Source of the DNA: Corydoras sp. C115
Lineage: Eukaryota > Chordata > Actinopteri > Siluriformes > Callichthyidae
NCBI GenBank assembly: GCA_019802505.1
Contig: JAFMOC010000037.1
Span: forward strand, 5,449,501 to 5,513,500
DNA length: 64,000 nt
Reading direction: 5' to 3'
Part shown: one piece after another, positions 32,785 through 43,262 of the stretch
How the letters are laid out: each line of letters starts with the position of its first letter
How positions within the stretch are numbered: the first letter of the stretch is position 1
Notes under the pieces: generated by a model
What the model was told of the DNA's origin: nothing
The model's input: the letters and a program-made list of their open reading frames with translations, nothing else
Databases searched by the model: none
Program-made: the position numbers and the translations under genes

Positions 32785-33330
32785 GCTATAGGTTTAGGGG
32801 GTAGTCGTAGGCTTGTGGGACTGTCATTTGTTTGGGAATAGTCATAGGTTTGGAGGGCTGTCGTAGAGTCATAGGTTAGGGTTGTAGGCTTGGGGGGGCA
32901 TTCATAGGCTTGAGGGGCAGTCGTAGGTTTGGGGAGGGGGCACTCGTAGGTTTACGTAAAATCGTAGGTTTGGGGGAGAGACGTAGAGTCGTAGGTTTGG
33001 AGGGCAGTCATAGAGTCGTAGGTTTGAGGGGCAGTCGTAGGTTTGGGGGGCAGTCATAGAGTTGTAGGTTTTGGGGGCAGTCATAGGCTTGAGGGGCAGT
33101 CGTAGGTTTGGGGCAGTCATAGTGTCGTAGGTTTGAGGGGCAGTCATAGGTTTGGGGGGCAGTCGAAGAGTCGTAGGCTTGGGGGGCAGTCGTAGGTTTG
33201 GGGGGCAGTTATAGAGCCGTAGGTTTGAGGGGTAGTCGTAGGTTTGGGGGGGCAGTCATAGGCTTGAGGGACAGTCATAGGTTTGGGGGGCAGTCGTAGA
33301 GTTTTAGGCTTGAAGGGCTGTCGTAGGCTG
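32785..33330 (+). repeat. G-rich minisatellite
   Basis: About 545 bp of tandem units built from TCGTAGGTTTGGGGGGCAG (19-20 bp), with some units extended by an 8-nt AGAGTCGT-like spacer. G runs of 4 to 7 recur every 15 to 28 bases on the plus strand. The minus frame 32902-33147 (repeating PQTYDCP-like residues) is only the repeat read through. Confidence 0.93.
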
Positions 33331-33750
33331 TAATAATAATCATCTAATTGTGATTATTTCTTAGACAATAAGTCGCACCATCAAAATCAGTAATCGTCTC
33401 ATCTCCAGTTCCAGAATTGTACGGAAGTACAATTAGAGTTAGTCCAAAGTACGGAATCAGAGTTTGTCCGATCCTTATGCTCCCTGGTTCATATGTGGAT
33501 GATCAAAGGTTGTTGTGGTTGTTTATCCTGTTTCACATCGTGTTTTCTTAATCAATCAAAGCTCAGAGTTCACTCCTTAACCATGTGTCTATTTAAATTG
33601 ATTTTATTTTTAATGCTAGGCTGGTATTTAAATTGGTCATGCAGCAAAACAATAATCCTCTTATCTGCTTAGGTCACTTTAACATTATATCATTATTTAT
33701 ATTTCGCTTTATGCTGTACTTCAATGCACATCACACGGTTTGCATTTATG
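33331..33750. other. Unique sequence, no gene seen
   Basis: No recognised repeat. Confidence 0.35.
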
Positions 33751-34092
33751 TCCATTCATCCATCCATTATCTTTAGCTTAATCCTCTAGTAGTGTCGTTG
33801 GGGGGGGGGGGGGGGGGGGGTTCTCTGTGTATGTCCAGTGGAGAACGTTTTAAGCGCTGGGCAGATATACCCAGGACAGGGCGCCAATCTATCGCTGGGC
33901 ACACACTAACTCACACAAACACACATTATATAGGGGCAATTTAGAGAATTCAGTTGACCTTAAATCCATGTTTTTGGACTGTGTGAGGAAACTAAAACTA
34001 GAGAACCCATATGAACATGGGGAGAACATGAAAACTTCACCCAGATCAGGATTTGAAACTGGATCCCCAGCACTGAGAGGCAAACCTACTAT
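33751..34092 (-). mobile_element. SINE-A copy with a G21 tract
   Basis: Inverted copy. The short G run normally present next to the CCCATGCCCATCC block has expanded to 21 G at 33800-33820. The head is damaged. Confidence 0.85.
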
Positions 34093-34698
34093 ACTTTTCC
34101 TTATTTGTTATTTTATGTATTTAGTATTTACTAATACTAATATATATTTTTTATTTTATGTATTAGTATGTATATTTACCTTATCTTTGAGAGTTTTTTT
34201 TAAATTCAATTATGATTTTTTTTTCCCTTCATATATACCTTCATATAACCTAGTTTAAGGACCAGTCACTCTACATTTCTACAGTCACAAATTTATATGT
34301 CAGAAATTATTCGGAATCTGAAGTAGTTTCAGCAAAGTGTGCAACTATGAGACAAAATCCCGATGCAGGCAGTTCATGTGAGAAACCCACCAGCAACCCA
34401 GAGGTGATGTTCTGTACAGAGGAATAAACACAAAATGAGAACCTCTAAGCCAATGAGAAAAACTGACCAACAGTTGATTACCAGAAATGTTAATTTACAC
34501 TTAATCCTCTGCACACTAAGGTCACAGCATCCTGAAAGCAAAGGGTTATCTGCTGCTGCCACACGCAGATAAATAATAACAGTTTATTTCCCTCAATAAA
34601 TAAGTGCTGTAGTGGAATATTTTCCCTCATTTGATTAATGAGCCCTGTGTGAAAACGATATATTATTTTAATCACATTGGAAAAGACATTTAGAAAAT
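34093..34698. other. Unique AT-rich sequence; right half a weak conserved non-coding candidate
   Basis: 34500-34680 is complex and repeat-free (GCACACTAAGGTCACAGC, TTGATTAATGAGCCCTGTG). Nothing coding. Confidence 0.25.
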
Positions 34699-34710
34699 GA
34701 TTTGGGGTCA

Positions 34711-35406
34711 GGGTGGCGCGGGGGCTTAGTGTTTAGCACGTTCGCCTCTCAGCGCTAGGGATTCCCGGTTCGAATCCCAATCTGGGTGGAGTTTCCATGT
34801 TCTCCCCATGTCTGCGTGGTTTTCCTCCGGGTTCTCCTGTTTCCTCCCACAGTCCAAAAAACATGGATCAAGGTCAATTCCATCCATCCATTATCTTCCA
34901 CTTAATCCTCCACTAGAGTCAAGGGGGAGTTCCCCATGCCCATCCAGGGGAGAATGTTTCGGGCGCTGGGTAAATACATCCAGGACAGGGCGCCAATCCA
35001 TCGCTGGGCACACACTCACCCACACAGACACACACTATATGGGGCAATTTGGAGAAATCAATTTACCTTGATCCATGTTTTTGAAACCGGAGAACCCGGA
35101 GGAAACCCAAACGGACACGGGGAGAACATGGAAACTCCATCCAGATTGGGATTCGAACCGGGAATCCCTAGCGCTGAGAGGCGAACGTGCTAACCACTAA
35201 GCCACCATGCCACCAACAAGGTCAATTGAATTCTCCAAATTGCCCCATATAGAGTGTGTTTGTGTGTGTGTGTGTGTGAGTGATGGATTGGCGCCCTGTA
35301 CTGGGTGTATCTGCCTAGCGCTCGAAACGTTCTCCCCTGGATGGTCATGGGAAACCCCTCACGATCCTAGTAGAGGATAAAGCGTAAGATAATGGATGGA
35401 TGGAAG
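34711..35406 (+). mobile_element. Outer SINE-A of an antiparallel nest, perfect 12-bp TSD
   Basis: Plus-strand SINE-A in two parts (34711-34879 and 35228-35406). GATTTGGGGTCA at 34699-34710 is repeated at 35407-35418. Confidence 0.93.
34880..35216 (-). mobile_element. Inner SINE-A, opposite orientation, perfect 11-bp TSD
   Basis: Complete inverted copy sitting inside the outer SINE-A. CAAGGTCAATT (34869-34879 and 35217-35227) is the TSD. The two strands of this locus can fold as a long imperfect hairpin. Confidence 0.93.
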
Positions 35407-35522
35407 GATTTGGGGTCATAAACTTTCCCACACTTTGCTATCCAGTTATTAGTGTCTTAACTCCACCTGTTACACCGTGTGGAAATGATGCTGGCTCACA
35501 GTTAAAGCTCATTGGTTTCATT

Positions 35523-35640
35523 TCCAACATCTATGTGGGTTTCCTGAGGGTGCTCTAGTTTTCTTCCACAGAACGAAGACATGTTAAGTCAGGTGAACTG
35601 GAGATAGTCAATTGGCCCTAGGTGTAAATATGCAGTTGAA
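35523..35640 (+). mobile_element. A-prime SINE remnant
   Basis: GTGGGTTTCCTGAGGGTGC, TTCCACAGAACGAAGACATG and GGTGAACTGGAGATAGTC follow the central part of the fish-wide tRNA SINE, more like DANA-type elements than SINE-A. Confidence 0.6.
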
Positions 35641-35686
35641 TACATCTCTCTCTCGCTCTATCTCTCTCGCTCTCTCTCTCTATGTG
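35641..35686. repeat. (CT)n microsatellite
   Basis: CT run with CG and TA interruptions. Confidence 0.9.
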
Positions 35687-35815
35687 TGTGTGTTCTATTC
35701 TTCAATAAGCTCTACTTCAGGCTTTTGCAACCTCCTCATTTCTACATTAATCATAAACCACATAGAAAACAATGAATATATAATAAACATTTAGTATTGT
35801 TAACATGTCCAGCAT

Positions 35816-36037
35816 GGGCGGCACGGTGGCTTAGTGGTTAGCACCTTCACCTCTCAGCGCTAGGGATTCCCGGTTCGAATCCCCATCTGGGTGGATTTTC
35901 CATGTTCTCCCCGTGTCCACGTGGGTTTCCTCCCACAGCTAAACCATAGATTCGGAGTGAATTGGTTGCTCTAAAATTGCCCCTTTATAGTCTTTGTCTG
36001 TTCATTTATGTGTGAGTATGTGTCCAGTCATAGATTG
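35816..36037 (+). mobile_element. SINE-A, 3-prime truncated
   Basis: Well-preserved head (GGGCGGCACGGTGGCTTAGTG) but the element breaks off after CCAGTCATAGATTGG. Confidence 0.85.
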
Positions 36038-36351
36038 GATAGATTGAATTGAAAAGATGGAACAAATCCAGAATAGAGTATCATGTACCTTTTAATATGA
36101 CATCACAAAATGTTAGTAATACATTTAAAGCACACCTCAGTCTAAGACATAATATTTAAGATTAAGACTAAGCTAAATGAAAACTTACACACACATTTCT
36201 TAGACTTCAGCTTTTTGTTTTTACAATTCTGGGGCTTTACAGAAGTCGAAAGTGATAACAAATATAGAAATTCAGAACCAACAGACATCCAGTACATACA
36301 TTCAACAACAAGCAAATACAAAAAGCCATTAAAAATATATATATAAGTATA
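36038..36351. other. Unique AT-rich sequence, no gene seen
   Basis: No recognised repeat. Confidence 0.35.
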
Positions 36352-36650
36352 GTGGGCAGCAAGGTGGCTTAGTTAATTAGCTCATTAAACCATCCAGGTA
36401 TAAATTTCTGATCGGGTGGGTTTTCTCCGGGTGCGCCGGTTTCCTCCCACAGTCCAAAAACATAGATTTAAATTTGCTGCTCTAAATTGCCCCCATATAG
36501 TGTATATGTATGTATGTTTAAGTGTGTGCCCAGTGATAATTTGGCGCCCTGTTCTGTGTGTATCTGCCCAGCCACGTTCTCCACTATATGGGCAACCCTA
36601 ATCCCAACCCAATTTTCAAGTACTGGATTAAGCAGAAGATGATGCGATAA
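36352..36650 (+). mobile_element. SINE-A, diverged
   Basis: Head GGGCAGCAAGGTGGCTTAG, then a shortened body and tail ATTAAGCAGAAGATGATG. Confidence 0.78.
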
Positions 36651-37359
36651 GATGAATAAAGTCTGATACATATTTCTGAATTAAAATAGTAATAGCAATA
36701 GTAATAGCAAACAGATATAATTTGGCATTACAGCCTAATCTTGTGTCTAAATCCTGAACAGAGTCAGGGAGGCTATTTCAAAGTCAAGAAGCCTTGTAGA
36801 AGAACTCTTATCCCCCAGCAGTTCCATATTTATTTTAGGGACTTAAATAAACTACACCTTGTGAACAGAATTCATGTTTTGATTTATAAGAGATCACTCA
36901 GGTATTTCAGAGTCAGATGTAATATTTTGTAGAGCTTAGTAAACAACACAAAATTAAACTGGGAATGCAAATGCTATTGTGGTAAAACTGGGCTAATATG
37001 CCGTAAAAACAAATTTGTTCTAGTTAAAACTTTGGTGGCGCTGCTTCTCTATATTCCCATCCTGAGAAATATTGTACATGTTGTAGAATCTTTTAAAAAA
37101 TTGTAAATTCCATCTTCGGTAAAATGGAAGATAAATTAAAAATCCAAAACATAATGAAAAACCTCAGCAGAGGATGTAGAGGACGCCCGCTTAGGAAGTT
37201 TAAGGTTCCACAGGATCTCTTCTGGACATTTTAAACTGCTTCCATTACGTTTACCTTGCTCTTTCATCACTGTGATTTAGATCTGCAACCACAGAGGAAA
37301 AGAAGAAACCTAAACGACATCAGATAGTAGATCTACCCCCACCATCCCAACCAGACTTC
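36651..37359. other. Unassigned sequence, no gene seen
   Basis: 36750-36930 looks like it could belong to an older repeat, but I cannot name it. No coding family recognised. Confidence 0.3.
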
Positions 37360-37540
37360 CACCTCCAGGACTGGGACGCATGCAGGTAAAATCATCACTG
37401 ACCCTTCACATCCTGTACAAAACTTGTTAGAATTCCCCTCTCAGCAGATGCCTTAGATCTCCTTGTGCCAAAACCACACGACACGGGAACAGCTTCTTCC
37501 CACATGCTGTCTTCACTCTGAACAATTACAAAGGATCTTA
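37360..37540 (+). mobile_element. LINE 3-prime-end remnant
   Basis: The frame from 37390 reads ITDPSHPVQNLLEFPSQ, close to the DPSHP-x-H-x-LFE...LPSG motif at the C-terminus of fish non-LTR retrotransposon proteins, followed by the ACACGGGAACAGCTTCTTCC block. In-frame stops show decay. Only the last part of the element is present. Confidence 0.7.
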
Positions 37541-37708
37541 GGGTTATTAAAATGAAACACCTGCTATGTATATGCATGCGTGTGTGTGTGTGTTATGTGT
37601 TTTTATGTTGTGAAACAGGTAGAAACCACAAATATCTTTTTGTGTAAGTGAAGAATCTGGAAATATGCCTTTTCCCCTCAAATTCTTTGTTTTTTAGAAC
37701 TAATATAT

Positions 37709-38035
37709 AAAGGTGGCATGGTGGCTTAGTAGTTAGCACGTTCGCCTCTCAGCGCTCAGTTCGAATCCCCATCTGGGTGGAGTTTCCATGTTCTCCCCGT
37801 GTCTGTGTGCGTTTCCTCCGGGTTCTCCGGTTTCTTCCCACAGTCCAAAAACATGGATCAAGTCAATTGAGTTCTCCAAATTGCCCCAAATAGAGTGTGT
37901 CTGTGTGTGTGAATGTGTGCCCAGCGATAGATTGTCGCCCTGTCCTGGGTGTATCTGCCCAGTGCTCGAAACGTTCTCCCCTGGATGGGCAAGGGGAACC
38001 CCCCCTGCGACCCTAATATAGGATAAAGCGGAAGC
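37709..38035 (+). mobile_element. SINE-A copy
   Basis: Head GGTGGCATGGTGGCTTAGTAG to GGATAAAGCGGAAG. The usual GGAT tail is replaced by GCAGCGTGTATG and a (TA)n run. Confidence 0.87.
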
Positions 38036-38041
38036 AGCGTG

Positions 38042-38043
<2 letters not shown>

Positions 38044-38076
<33 letters not shown>
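38044..38076. repeat. (TA)n microsatellite
   Basis: TA run right after a SINE-A 3-prime end. Confidence 0.95.
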
Positions 38077-38079
<3 letters not shown>

Positions 38080-38846
38080 CATACACACACATACATATTC
38101 ACAGGGGCAGGCGTTTCCCTCAGTTACTCTGCTTCCAGATGTGTATTTTCTCATTAAAGCATTTAACCAATCACATTATAGCATTATCAGTTGTCAAACT
38201 GAAATATCTGCCTAAGGCCTTCACTATGAGATCTACAGCCGGTTGCGTTAAAAAGTGTAAATCAACCTGTTGCTTCAACCAATCAGATATTGAGTTAGCC
38301 ACACCAAGGCCTTCTAGCAGGAGCAGGTTACACCCTCTGATTCGATATTCAAAGAGTTTACCGCCTCGATCTGACATTTTGAGCAAATTTAACCTCCGAT
38401 GGCAACAGACAAGGACTTCTAATGGAAATAATTTAACTATTTATTGAGGGGGGGGGGAAATGAGGATGGATTTTGTGTCCAAATAATCAGGATTTTTGGT
38501 GAGTAATGTTTTTCCAAATAATATTGCAATTTTCTGATTATCGTTGGTGAATTTTTATTTCGGCTACTTTAATGTTCAGGTGGATTGATTTTTATATATA
38601 TATAACTCATATTTCATTTCACAAAACACACAAGATACAAAAATTATAACAAACAAAACCTGTCAGGAAAAGGATACAACATGGAAAACATTGTCAGGAC
38701 ATGAAGAATGGCACCCACTGTTCATTTTGAAACAAAAGACAAAATCGGACTAACCTGTATTTAATTAGAAATTAGACACATCTTGTCAATGCTCACATGA
38801 CTATAATTAGCCTATGAATGGTGGCTTTGATGCTTAAAAGGGCCAG
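38077..38846. other. Unique sequence, no gene seen
   Basis: G run at 38448-38456. 38160-38400 is complex, without a recognised domain in either open frame. Confidence 0.3.
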
Positions 38847-39128
38847 TTGTGTTCCATACTTTTTGTTGACAATAACAAAGACGGCTGTCTGAATAGAGCA
38901 GACATGGCTGTTATCGCCAAACACAAGCAGTCTGATGGTACACGACTATCTTTGACTAGACCTGGTATCCCGGCTTCAACGGTCATGCAGAAATTTGCTA
39001 AGATGCAGAGCAGTCAACAACCTTACAGGATGTTGGTGCAAAGAAGAGAACAGATGAGTGAACCTTACATAAAGTTCGTTAAATATGTGGCAAAGGACAC
39101 ATGTAGAACTTTTAAAGAACTTGAGTGA
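38847..39128 (+). CDS. Unrecognised open frame, 93 aa, doubtful
   Basis: ATG-to-stop frame with balanced amino-acid composition (many K, R, Q, S) and no low-complexity content, unlike the other frames in the window. It has a short patch (GIPASTVMQKF) that vaguely recalls helix-turn-helix segments of Tc1-type transposases. That likeness is too weak to assign, and no terminal repeat is seen nearby. It ends just before a long TA repeat. It may be debris of a DNA transposon related to the Tc1 remnant about 1 kb downstream, or chance. I would not annotate it as a host gene. Confidence 0.15.
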   Translation: MCSILFVDNNKDGCLNRADMAVIAKHKQSDGTRLSLTRPGIPASTVMQKFAKMQSSQQPYRMLVQRREQMSEPYIKFVKYVAKDTCRTFKELE

Positions 39129-39157
39129 TGGTTTAACTCAGGCTCAGACTACAAATT

Positions 39158-39260
<103 letters not shown>

Positions 39261-39350
39261 GCGTTCTCCTCTGGATGGGCATGAGGAGCCCTTTAGCAAC
39301 CCTAGTTCCTAGTAAAGGATTAAGCAGAAGATAATGGATGGATGGATGGT
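39261..39350 (+). mobile_element. SINE-A 3-prime fragment
   Basis: GTTCTCCTCTGGATGGGC to GGATGGATGG tail only. The upstream TA/TG repeat takes the place of the TGTGTGAG region normally inside the SINE. Confidence 0.82.
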
Positions 39351-39507
39351 TTCAACCTAGACCATACACCACATATTGAACAAAGCAGGGCTTTATGGGT
39401 AAAGGCCATTGACACCTCCACCAGAAAGGCAGAAAGGCATGACAACACGACACTTAATTTAGCCACAATTTTACAGAGCAAATATTTTATGCACAAATAA
39501 AACTAAA

Positions 39508-39840
39508 CTTGGCAGCACCTTGGCTTAGTGGTAAGCACGTTCACCTCTCAGGTTCGAATCCCTATCTGGGTGAAGTTTCCATGTTCCGCATGGTTTTTCT
39601 TCGGGTTCTCCGGTTTCCTCCCACAGTCCAAAATCATGGATTCTACATAAAACGTATGCTGAATGCTCTAATTTGCCCCATATAGTGTGTACTTGTGTGT
39701 GTTTGTCTGTATGAGTGATAGATTGGCACCCTGTGCTGGGTATATCTGCCGTTCTCCACTGGACGGACCTGGGGAACCCCTCCCCCATGACCCTAGTAGA
39801 GGATTAAGCAGCAGATAATGAATGAGAGAATTAATTAATT
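39508..39840 (+). mobile_element. SINE-A copy, probable 8-bp TSD
   Basis: Complete, somewhat shortened copy. AAACTAAA at 39500-39507 recurs at 39841-39848. Confidence 0.83.
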
Positions 39841-40054
39841 AAACTAAATTAGAGCTTATTGGCAATGCTTACACGCCTAATGTTTATAGACACCAAAATA
39901 GAGCCTACCACCCTCCCTACCCAGCAAAACATGGTGTTGCATTTATAATGTTTTGCTGTTGGTTTGCTGCCTTTGGGAATCAAAGAACATTTTAGAGGGA
40001 AATGTCCTTCAGATTGTAGGTCCACTCGGTTTGAGTCAGAGGAAATGGGTCCTA

Positions 40055-40325
40055 CAGCGGAATAATGACCCAAAGCACACGTTCAGAAGTATGCGAGAAT
40101 GGTTAAGGAAGATGAAATGAACTGTTTTAAAGTGGCCTGCAATGATTTCTGATCTCAATCCAATTAAAAATCTTTGGAGAGGACTGAAATCGGCTTTTGA
40201 GGAAAGGAGACCTGCACATATTTAAGAGCTTGAGAGAATTAAAAAAATGAAAGACTGGATGAAACCAGCAGCAGACAGGTGCAGCAAGCTCGGGGATAAC
40301 TACCGAAAACGTTGGAAGCCTTCGT
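40055..40325 (+). mobile_element. Tc1 transposase C-terminal remnant
   Basis: The frame through 40058-40320 contains RNNDPKHTF, then WPAMISDLNPIKNLW and CSKLGDNYRKRWKP. These match in order the catalytic-domain motifs NDPKHTS, WP-x-QSPDLNPIENLW and the SYPKR-like C-terminus of Tc1 transposases. The catalytic glutamate of PIENLW is replaced by lysine, and two in-frame stops interrupt, so it is dead. The upstream part of the element (about 39850-40055) is too diverged to recognise, and no terminal repeat is visible. Confidence 0.85.
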
Positions 40326-40371
40326 TGTTCGGTTAGGGAGGTTAGGGAGGAGCGCCTCTAATCATCTCATC

Positions 40372-40503
40372 TTTTATCTCATTATCTTCGGCTTAATCCT
40401 CTACAAGGGTCGCAAGGGTCCATCCAGGGGAGAATGTTTCAAGGAGCTGGGCAGAAACACCCAGGACTGGGTGCCAATCCATCGCGGGGGACACACTCAC
40501 TCA

Positions 40504-40548
<45 letters not shown>
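40372..40548 (-). mobile_element. SINE-A fragment ending in an expanded CA tract
   Basis: Inverted tail to GGGGGACACACTCACTC, then (CA)n to about 40548. The head half is missing beyond the CA run. Confidence 0.8.
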
Positions 40549-40551
<3 letters not shown>

Positions 40552-40591
40552 GCACTTTTTTGTTTCTTTTCTTTATGTAAGTGTTCAAATT

Positions 40592-40868
40592 TGGAGAGCT
40601 TAGTGGTTAGCATGTTTGCCTGTCTGCGCGTTTGAATCAATTGAACTATCTGGGTGGAGTTTCAATGTTCTCCACGTGTCCATGTGGGCTAGCTCTGGGT
40701 TCCCTGGTCCTAAGTCTGCCCTAATTTGCCCCCATATACTGTGTTTGTGTGTGAGTAAGTGAGTGCCTAGCAATTGGCACCACGTCCTTGGTGCATCTGC
40801 CCAAAACGTTCTCCTCTAGATACCCCCCCCCCTACAACATTAGAATAGGATTAAGCAGAAGATAAGGA
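40592..40868 (+). mobile_element. SINE-A, diverged
   Basis: Head-like GAGAGCTTAGTGGTTAGCATG. The B box is lost by rearrangement. Ends GATTAAGCAGAAGATAAGG. Confidence 0.78.
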
Positions 40869-41055
40869 ATAAATTATGGGGATAGATGGAAGACTGGAGA
40901 CCATCGATGTTTTTCTTTTCCTAAAATGAAAGTTTACATGTGAAGAAGGTACATGGGGCCATGTATTTTAGTATGGACAATTAAATTATTAGCGTGTTTT
41001 TTTTATTGCCACCCCTTCATCTGTTTGTCTGTGTGTCTGGTAAAAAGATTGTAAA

Positions 41056-41307
41056 TGCTATTTCATGCACTTCCCGTTATCCAATTAAGCTGAAACTTTG
41101 CACAATTGTTCATTGTCGATGACAATACATGAATCAATTAAAAATGACCAATTAATTAACTAATTAGTTCTAATTAATACATTTTGTTTTCTATGGATAA
41201 ATTGCCACTAACTTCACAAGCAGAATTAATTTAGGATGAAGTAATTTAACACGAAATAGGGGTGGTTTTTCAAAAAGATTAAAAAAATATTTGGCTTGTT
41301 TTAAATA
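41056..41307 (-). mobile_element. Repeat-D copy 2 (uninterrupted)
   Basis: Minus-strand copy of the family at 15693 and 48120. It is continuous where the other two are split, which proves that the SINE-A and the LTR there are insertions. Confidence 0.8.
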
Positions 41308-41618
41308 CAAGGGATTCCCGGTTCGAATCCCCATCTGGGTGGAGTTTCCATATTCTCCCCGTGTCCGCGTGGGTTTCCTCCGGGTTCTCCGGTTTCCTCC
41401 CACAGTCCAAAAACATGGATTAAGTCAATTGATTTCTCCAAATTGCCCCATATAGAGTGTGCCTGTTTGAGTGAGTGTGTGCCCAGCGATGGATTGGCAC
41501 CCTGTCCTGGGTGTATCTGCCCAGCGCCCGAAACGTTCTCCCCTGGATGGGCATGGGGACCCCCCCCACGACCCTAATATAGGATAAAAGCAGAAGATAA
41601 TGAATGAATGAATAAATA
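41308..41618 (+). mobile_element. SINE-A, 5-prime truncated
   Basis: Begins at AGGGATTCCCGG, just inside the tRNA-like head, directly at the end of Repeat-D. Well preserved to a GAAT tail. Confidence 0.87.
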
Positions 41619-41654
41619 TAAAAGAAACCAGGAGCCGCTAGGGGTAACCCATGT

Positions 41655-41735
41655 AAGCACATGGAGGATATGCAGACATCACACGAAAAGATCTGAGCAG
41701 GGAATCAAACTGCGGTCCCTCTGACGGTGAGAAAG
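41655..41735 (-). mobile_element. A-prime SINE fragment
   Basis: Inverted pieces of the middle and B-box region (GGGAATCAAACTGCGGTCCC). Confidence 0.4.
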
Positions 41736-42356
41736 AAGAATTAACACTGTCTTCTCTTAATGTTCTAGACCTACTGATTAGTGAATTGGGCAAAAAAATA
41801 CACTGTCAGGCTAAAGCAGTAAAACAGCTTTAAATTGTTACCACAGAGTAACGAGGAAACATAGAACTGTCCCATATGTCTGCTGTAGCATGTATTTAAC
41901 CCTTCACGGGGACTTGTAATAATAAATAGTTTGAGTCCTGATTGGAGTGTTCATTAGTTTGGGTGTATGTGATTCCCTGTGTAATCTTTGGCACAGTGTT
42001 GTTGCTCCTCGGGGTTTTCGTTTTGCAATAGCAGCAGATTCGGTTGATTGAATGTAAATGTACATTCCCCTCAGTAGCTCTGTGCCTCTCCACTGGTATG
42101 GAAGCTCTTTAGGGTGACCCAGAGTTTGGATTCTGGACCGTCGGCTGGATGTTTTTGCACCTGTTAGAACCTGAAATACCACGACCTACTAATTAGACGA
42201 GACGTGCACACCACTCCCCAAGAGGATTCATGTGTATGTGGCGTGTTTGTATAAAAATTCATATCTGGGAATGTTCCATGTGTGAGCAGTGCGTTTTTCA
42301 GGCTACACTGTGGTGGGTCACAGCTGTTTGTGTCTGCAGAGAAAACTGCTGAAACT
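41736..42356. other. Unique sequence, no gene seen
   Basis: No recognised repeat. The 92-aa minus frame has no recognised domain. Confidence 0.3.
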
Positions 42357-42359
42357 CTG

Positions 42360-42368
42360 TAGAGAGAG

Positions 42369-42410
<42 letters not shown>
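42360..42410. repeat. (GA)n and (TG)n microsatellites
   Basis: Short GA run then about 18 TG units. Confidence 0.95.
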
Positions 42411-42461
42411 TCCCAGGCAGTGTCACAGCCTCTGATTGACAGTTGTGATAAGCAGGAAGGC

Positions 42462-42580
42462 AGGCGGCAAACACTGCCAACGTACGTCACGCTCGGCGCC
42501 CTGAGAGAGAGATAGCGTGTGTGCGTGAGTGCTTGTTTTTGAGGCAGCCTGTGCAAACTGCCAATGTACGTCACGTTCCT
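42462..42580. promoter_or_regulatory. 84-bp duplication carrying two CRE-like sites
   Basis: ACTGCCAACGTACGTCACG (42473-42491) and ACTGCCAATGTACGTCACG (42557-42575) differ at one base and lie 84 bp apart. Each holds CGTCA, a half-site for CREB/ATF-type factors, in a TACGTCAC context. The GC content rises here and downstream. A regulatory role is inference. Confidence 0.35.
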
Positions 42581-42599
42581 CATGTTGGCCTCCTACCAG

Positions 42600-42684
42600 G
42601 CAGAGAGCGAGCGAGCGAGCAAGCGAGAGAGATAGAGAGAGAGGGAGAGAGAGAAAGAGAGAGAGAAAGAGAGAGCGAGAGAGA

Positions 42685-42722
<38 letters not shown>
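42600..42722. repeat. (GA)n microsatellite, long and interrupted
   Basis: About 120 bp of GAGA with GC and AA interruptions. Open glutamate/arginine-rich plus frames and serine/leucine-rich minus frames are artefacts. Confidence 0.95.
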
Positions 42723-42779
42723 CCGAGGAAGGCAGGAAAGAAAAGTGCCAACAGCTTGAGAGAAAAGCAGACAGAGTGA

Positions 42780-43180
42780 ATTAGAGAGCGAAGGAGGGCG
42801 AGTATTCGTGTGTGTGCTTGTGTACGCGTGTGCGCGTGTGTGTGTGTGTACGGGCGGGCACATGGGCGCGTGTGTGTGCGTGTTTGTGAGTGTGCCCGCG
42901 CGAGCGAGAGAGTATTAGCGGCGAGAGGAGGGGAAGGACAGACTGCTGGTGAAGCACAGCGGACAGAAATGAGGCTGAGCAGACGCCAAACTGCGCGAAA
43001 GAGAGGGAGGAAGGATAGAAATTGATGGGTGGATGCAGCTGGGGGGAACGGGGAGGGTGGAGTGTGTGGGAGAGACGCTCAGCGGGCCAGTTTACTGCTG
43101 TTCACCTGCAGGCAGTGATTTTTCCCCCAAGAGTCTCAGCGCAACATCGCCACACTCCCTTGTATGTGAACCCCACCCAA
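42780..43180. promoter_or_regulatory. CpG-containing unique stretch, possible promoter or 5-prime exon
   Basis: Mixed TG/CG-rich sequence (CCCGCGCGAGCGAGAGAG) then repeat-free GC-rich sequence (42910-43170) with CAGACGCCAAACTGCGCG and GCAGGCAGTGATTTTTCC. Like 25415-25690 it sits next to a long GA repeat. No decisive core promoter motif. Confidence 0.25.
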
Positions 43181-43188
43181 CCACTCCC

Positions 43189-43192
<4 letters not shown>

Positions 43193-43220
<28 letters not shown>
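43193..43220. repeat. (CA)n microsatellite
   Basis: 14 CA units. Confidence 0.95.
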
Positions 43221-43223
<3 letters not shown>

Positions 43224-43262
43224 TCAGCCACACATCATTTTGCTATCACTTTACTTTATATG

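Noticed and set aside
32902..33147. Minus-strand 81-aa frame with repeating PQTYDCP-like residues
   Set aside because: Translation of the G-rich minisatellite; periodicity comes from the DNA unit.
32785..33330. CRISPR-like array
   Set aside because: Units are short, degenerate and without unique spacers, in eukaryotic DNA; a minisatellite.
36750..36930. Possible fragment of an older interspersed repeat
   Set aside because: Looked familiar in style but I could not tie it to any motif with certainty, so it is left unassigned.
42423..42863. Serine/leucine-rich 146-aa minus frame and glutamate/arginine-rich plus frames
   Set aside because: Translations of the long GA repeat.
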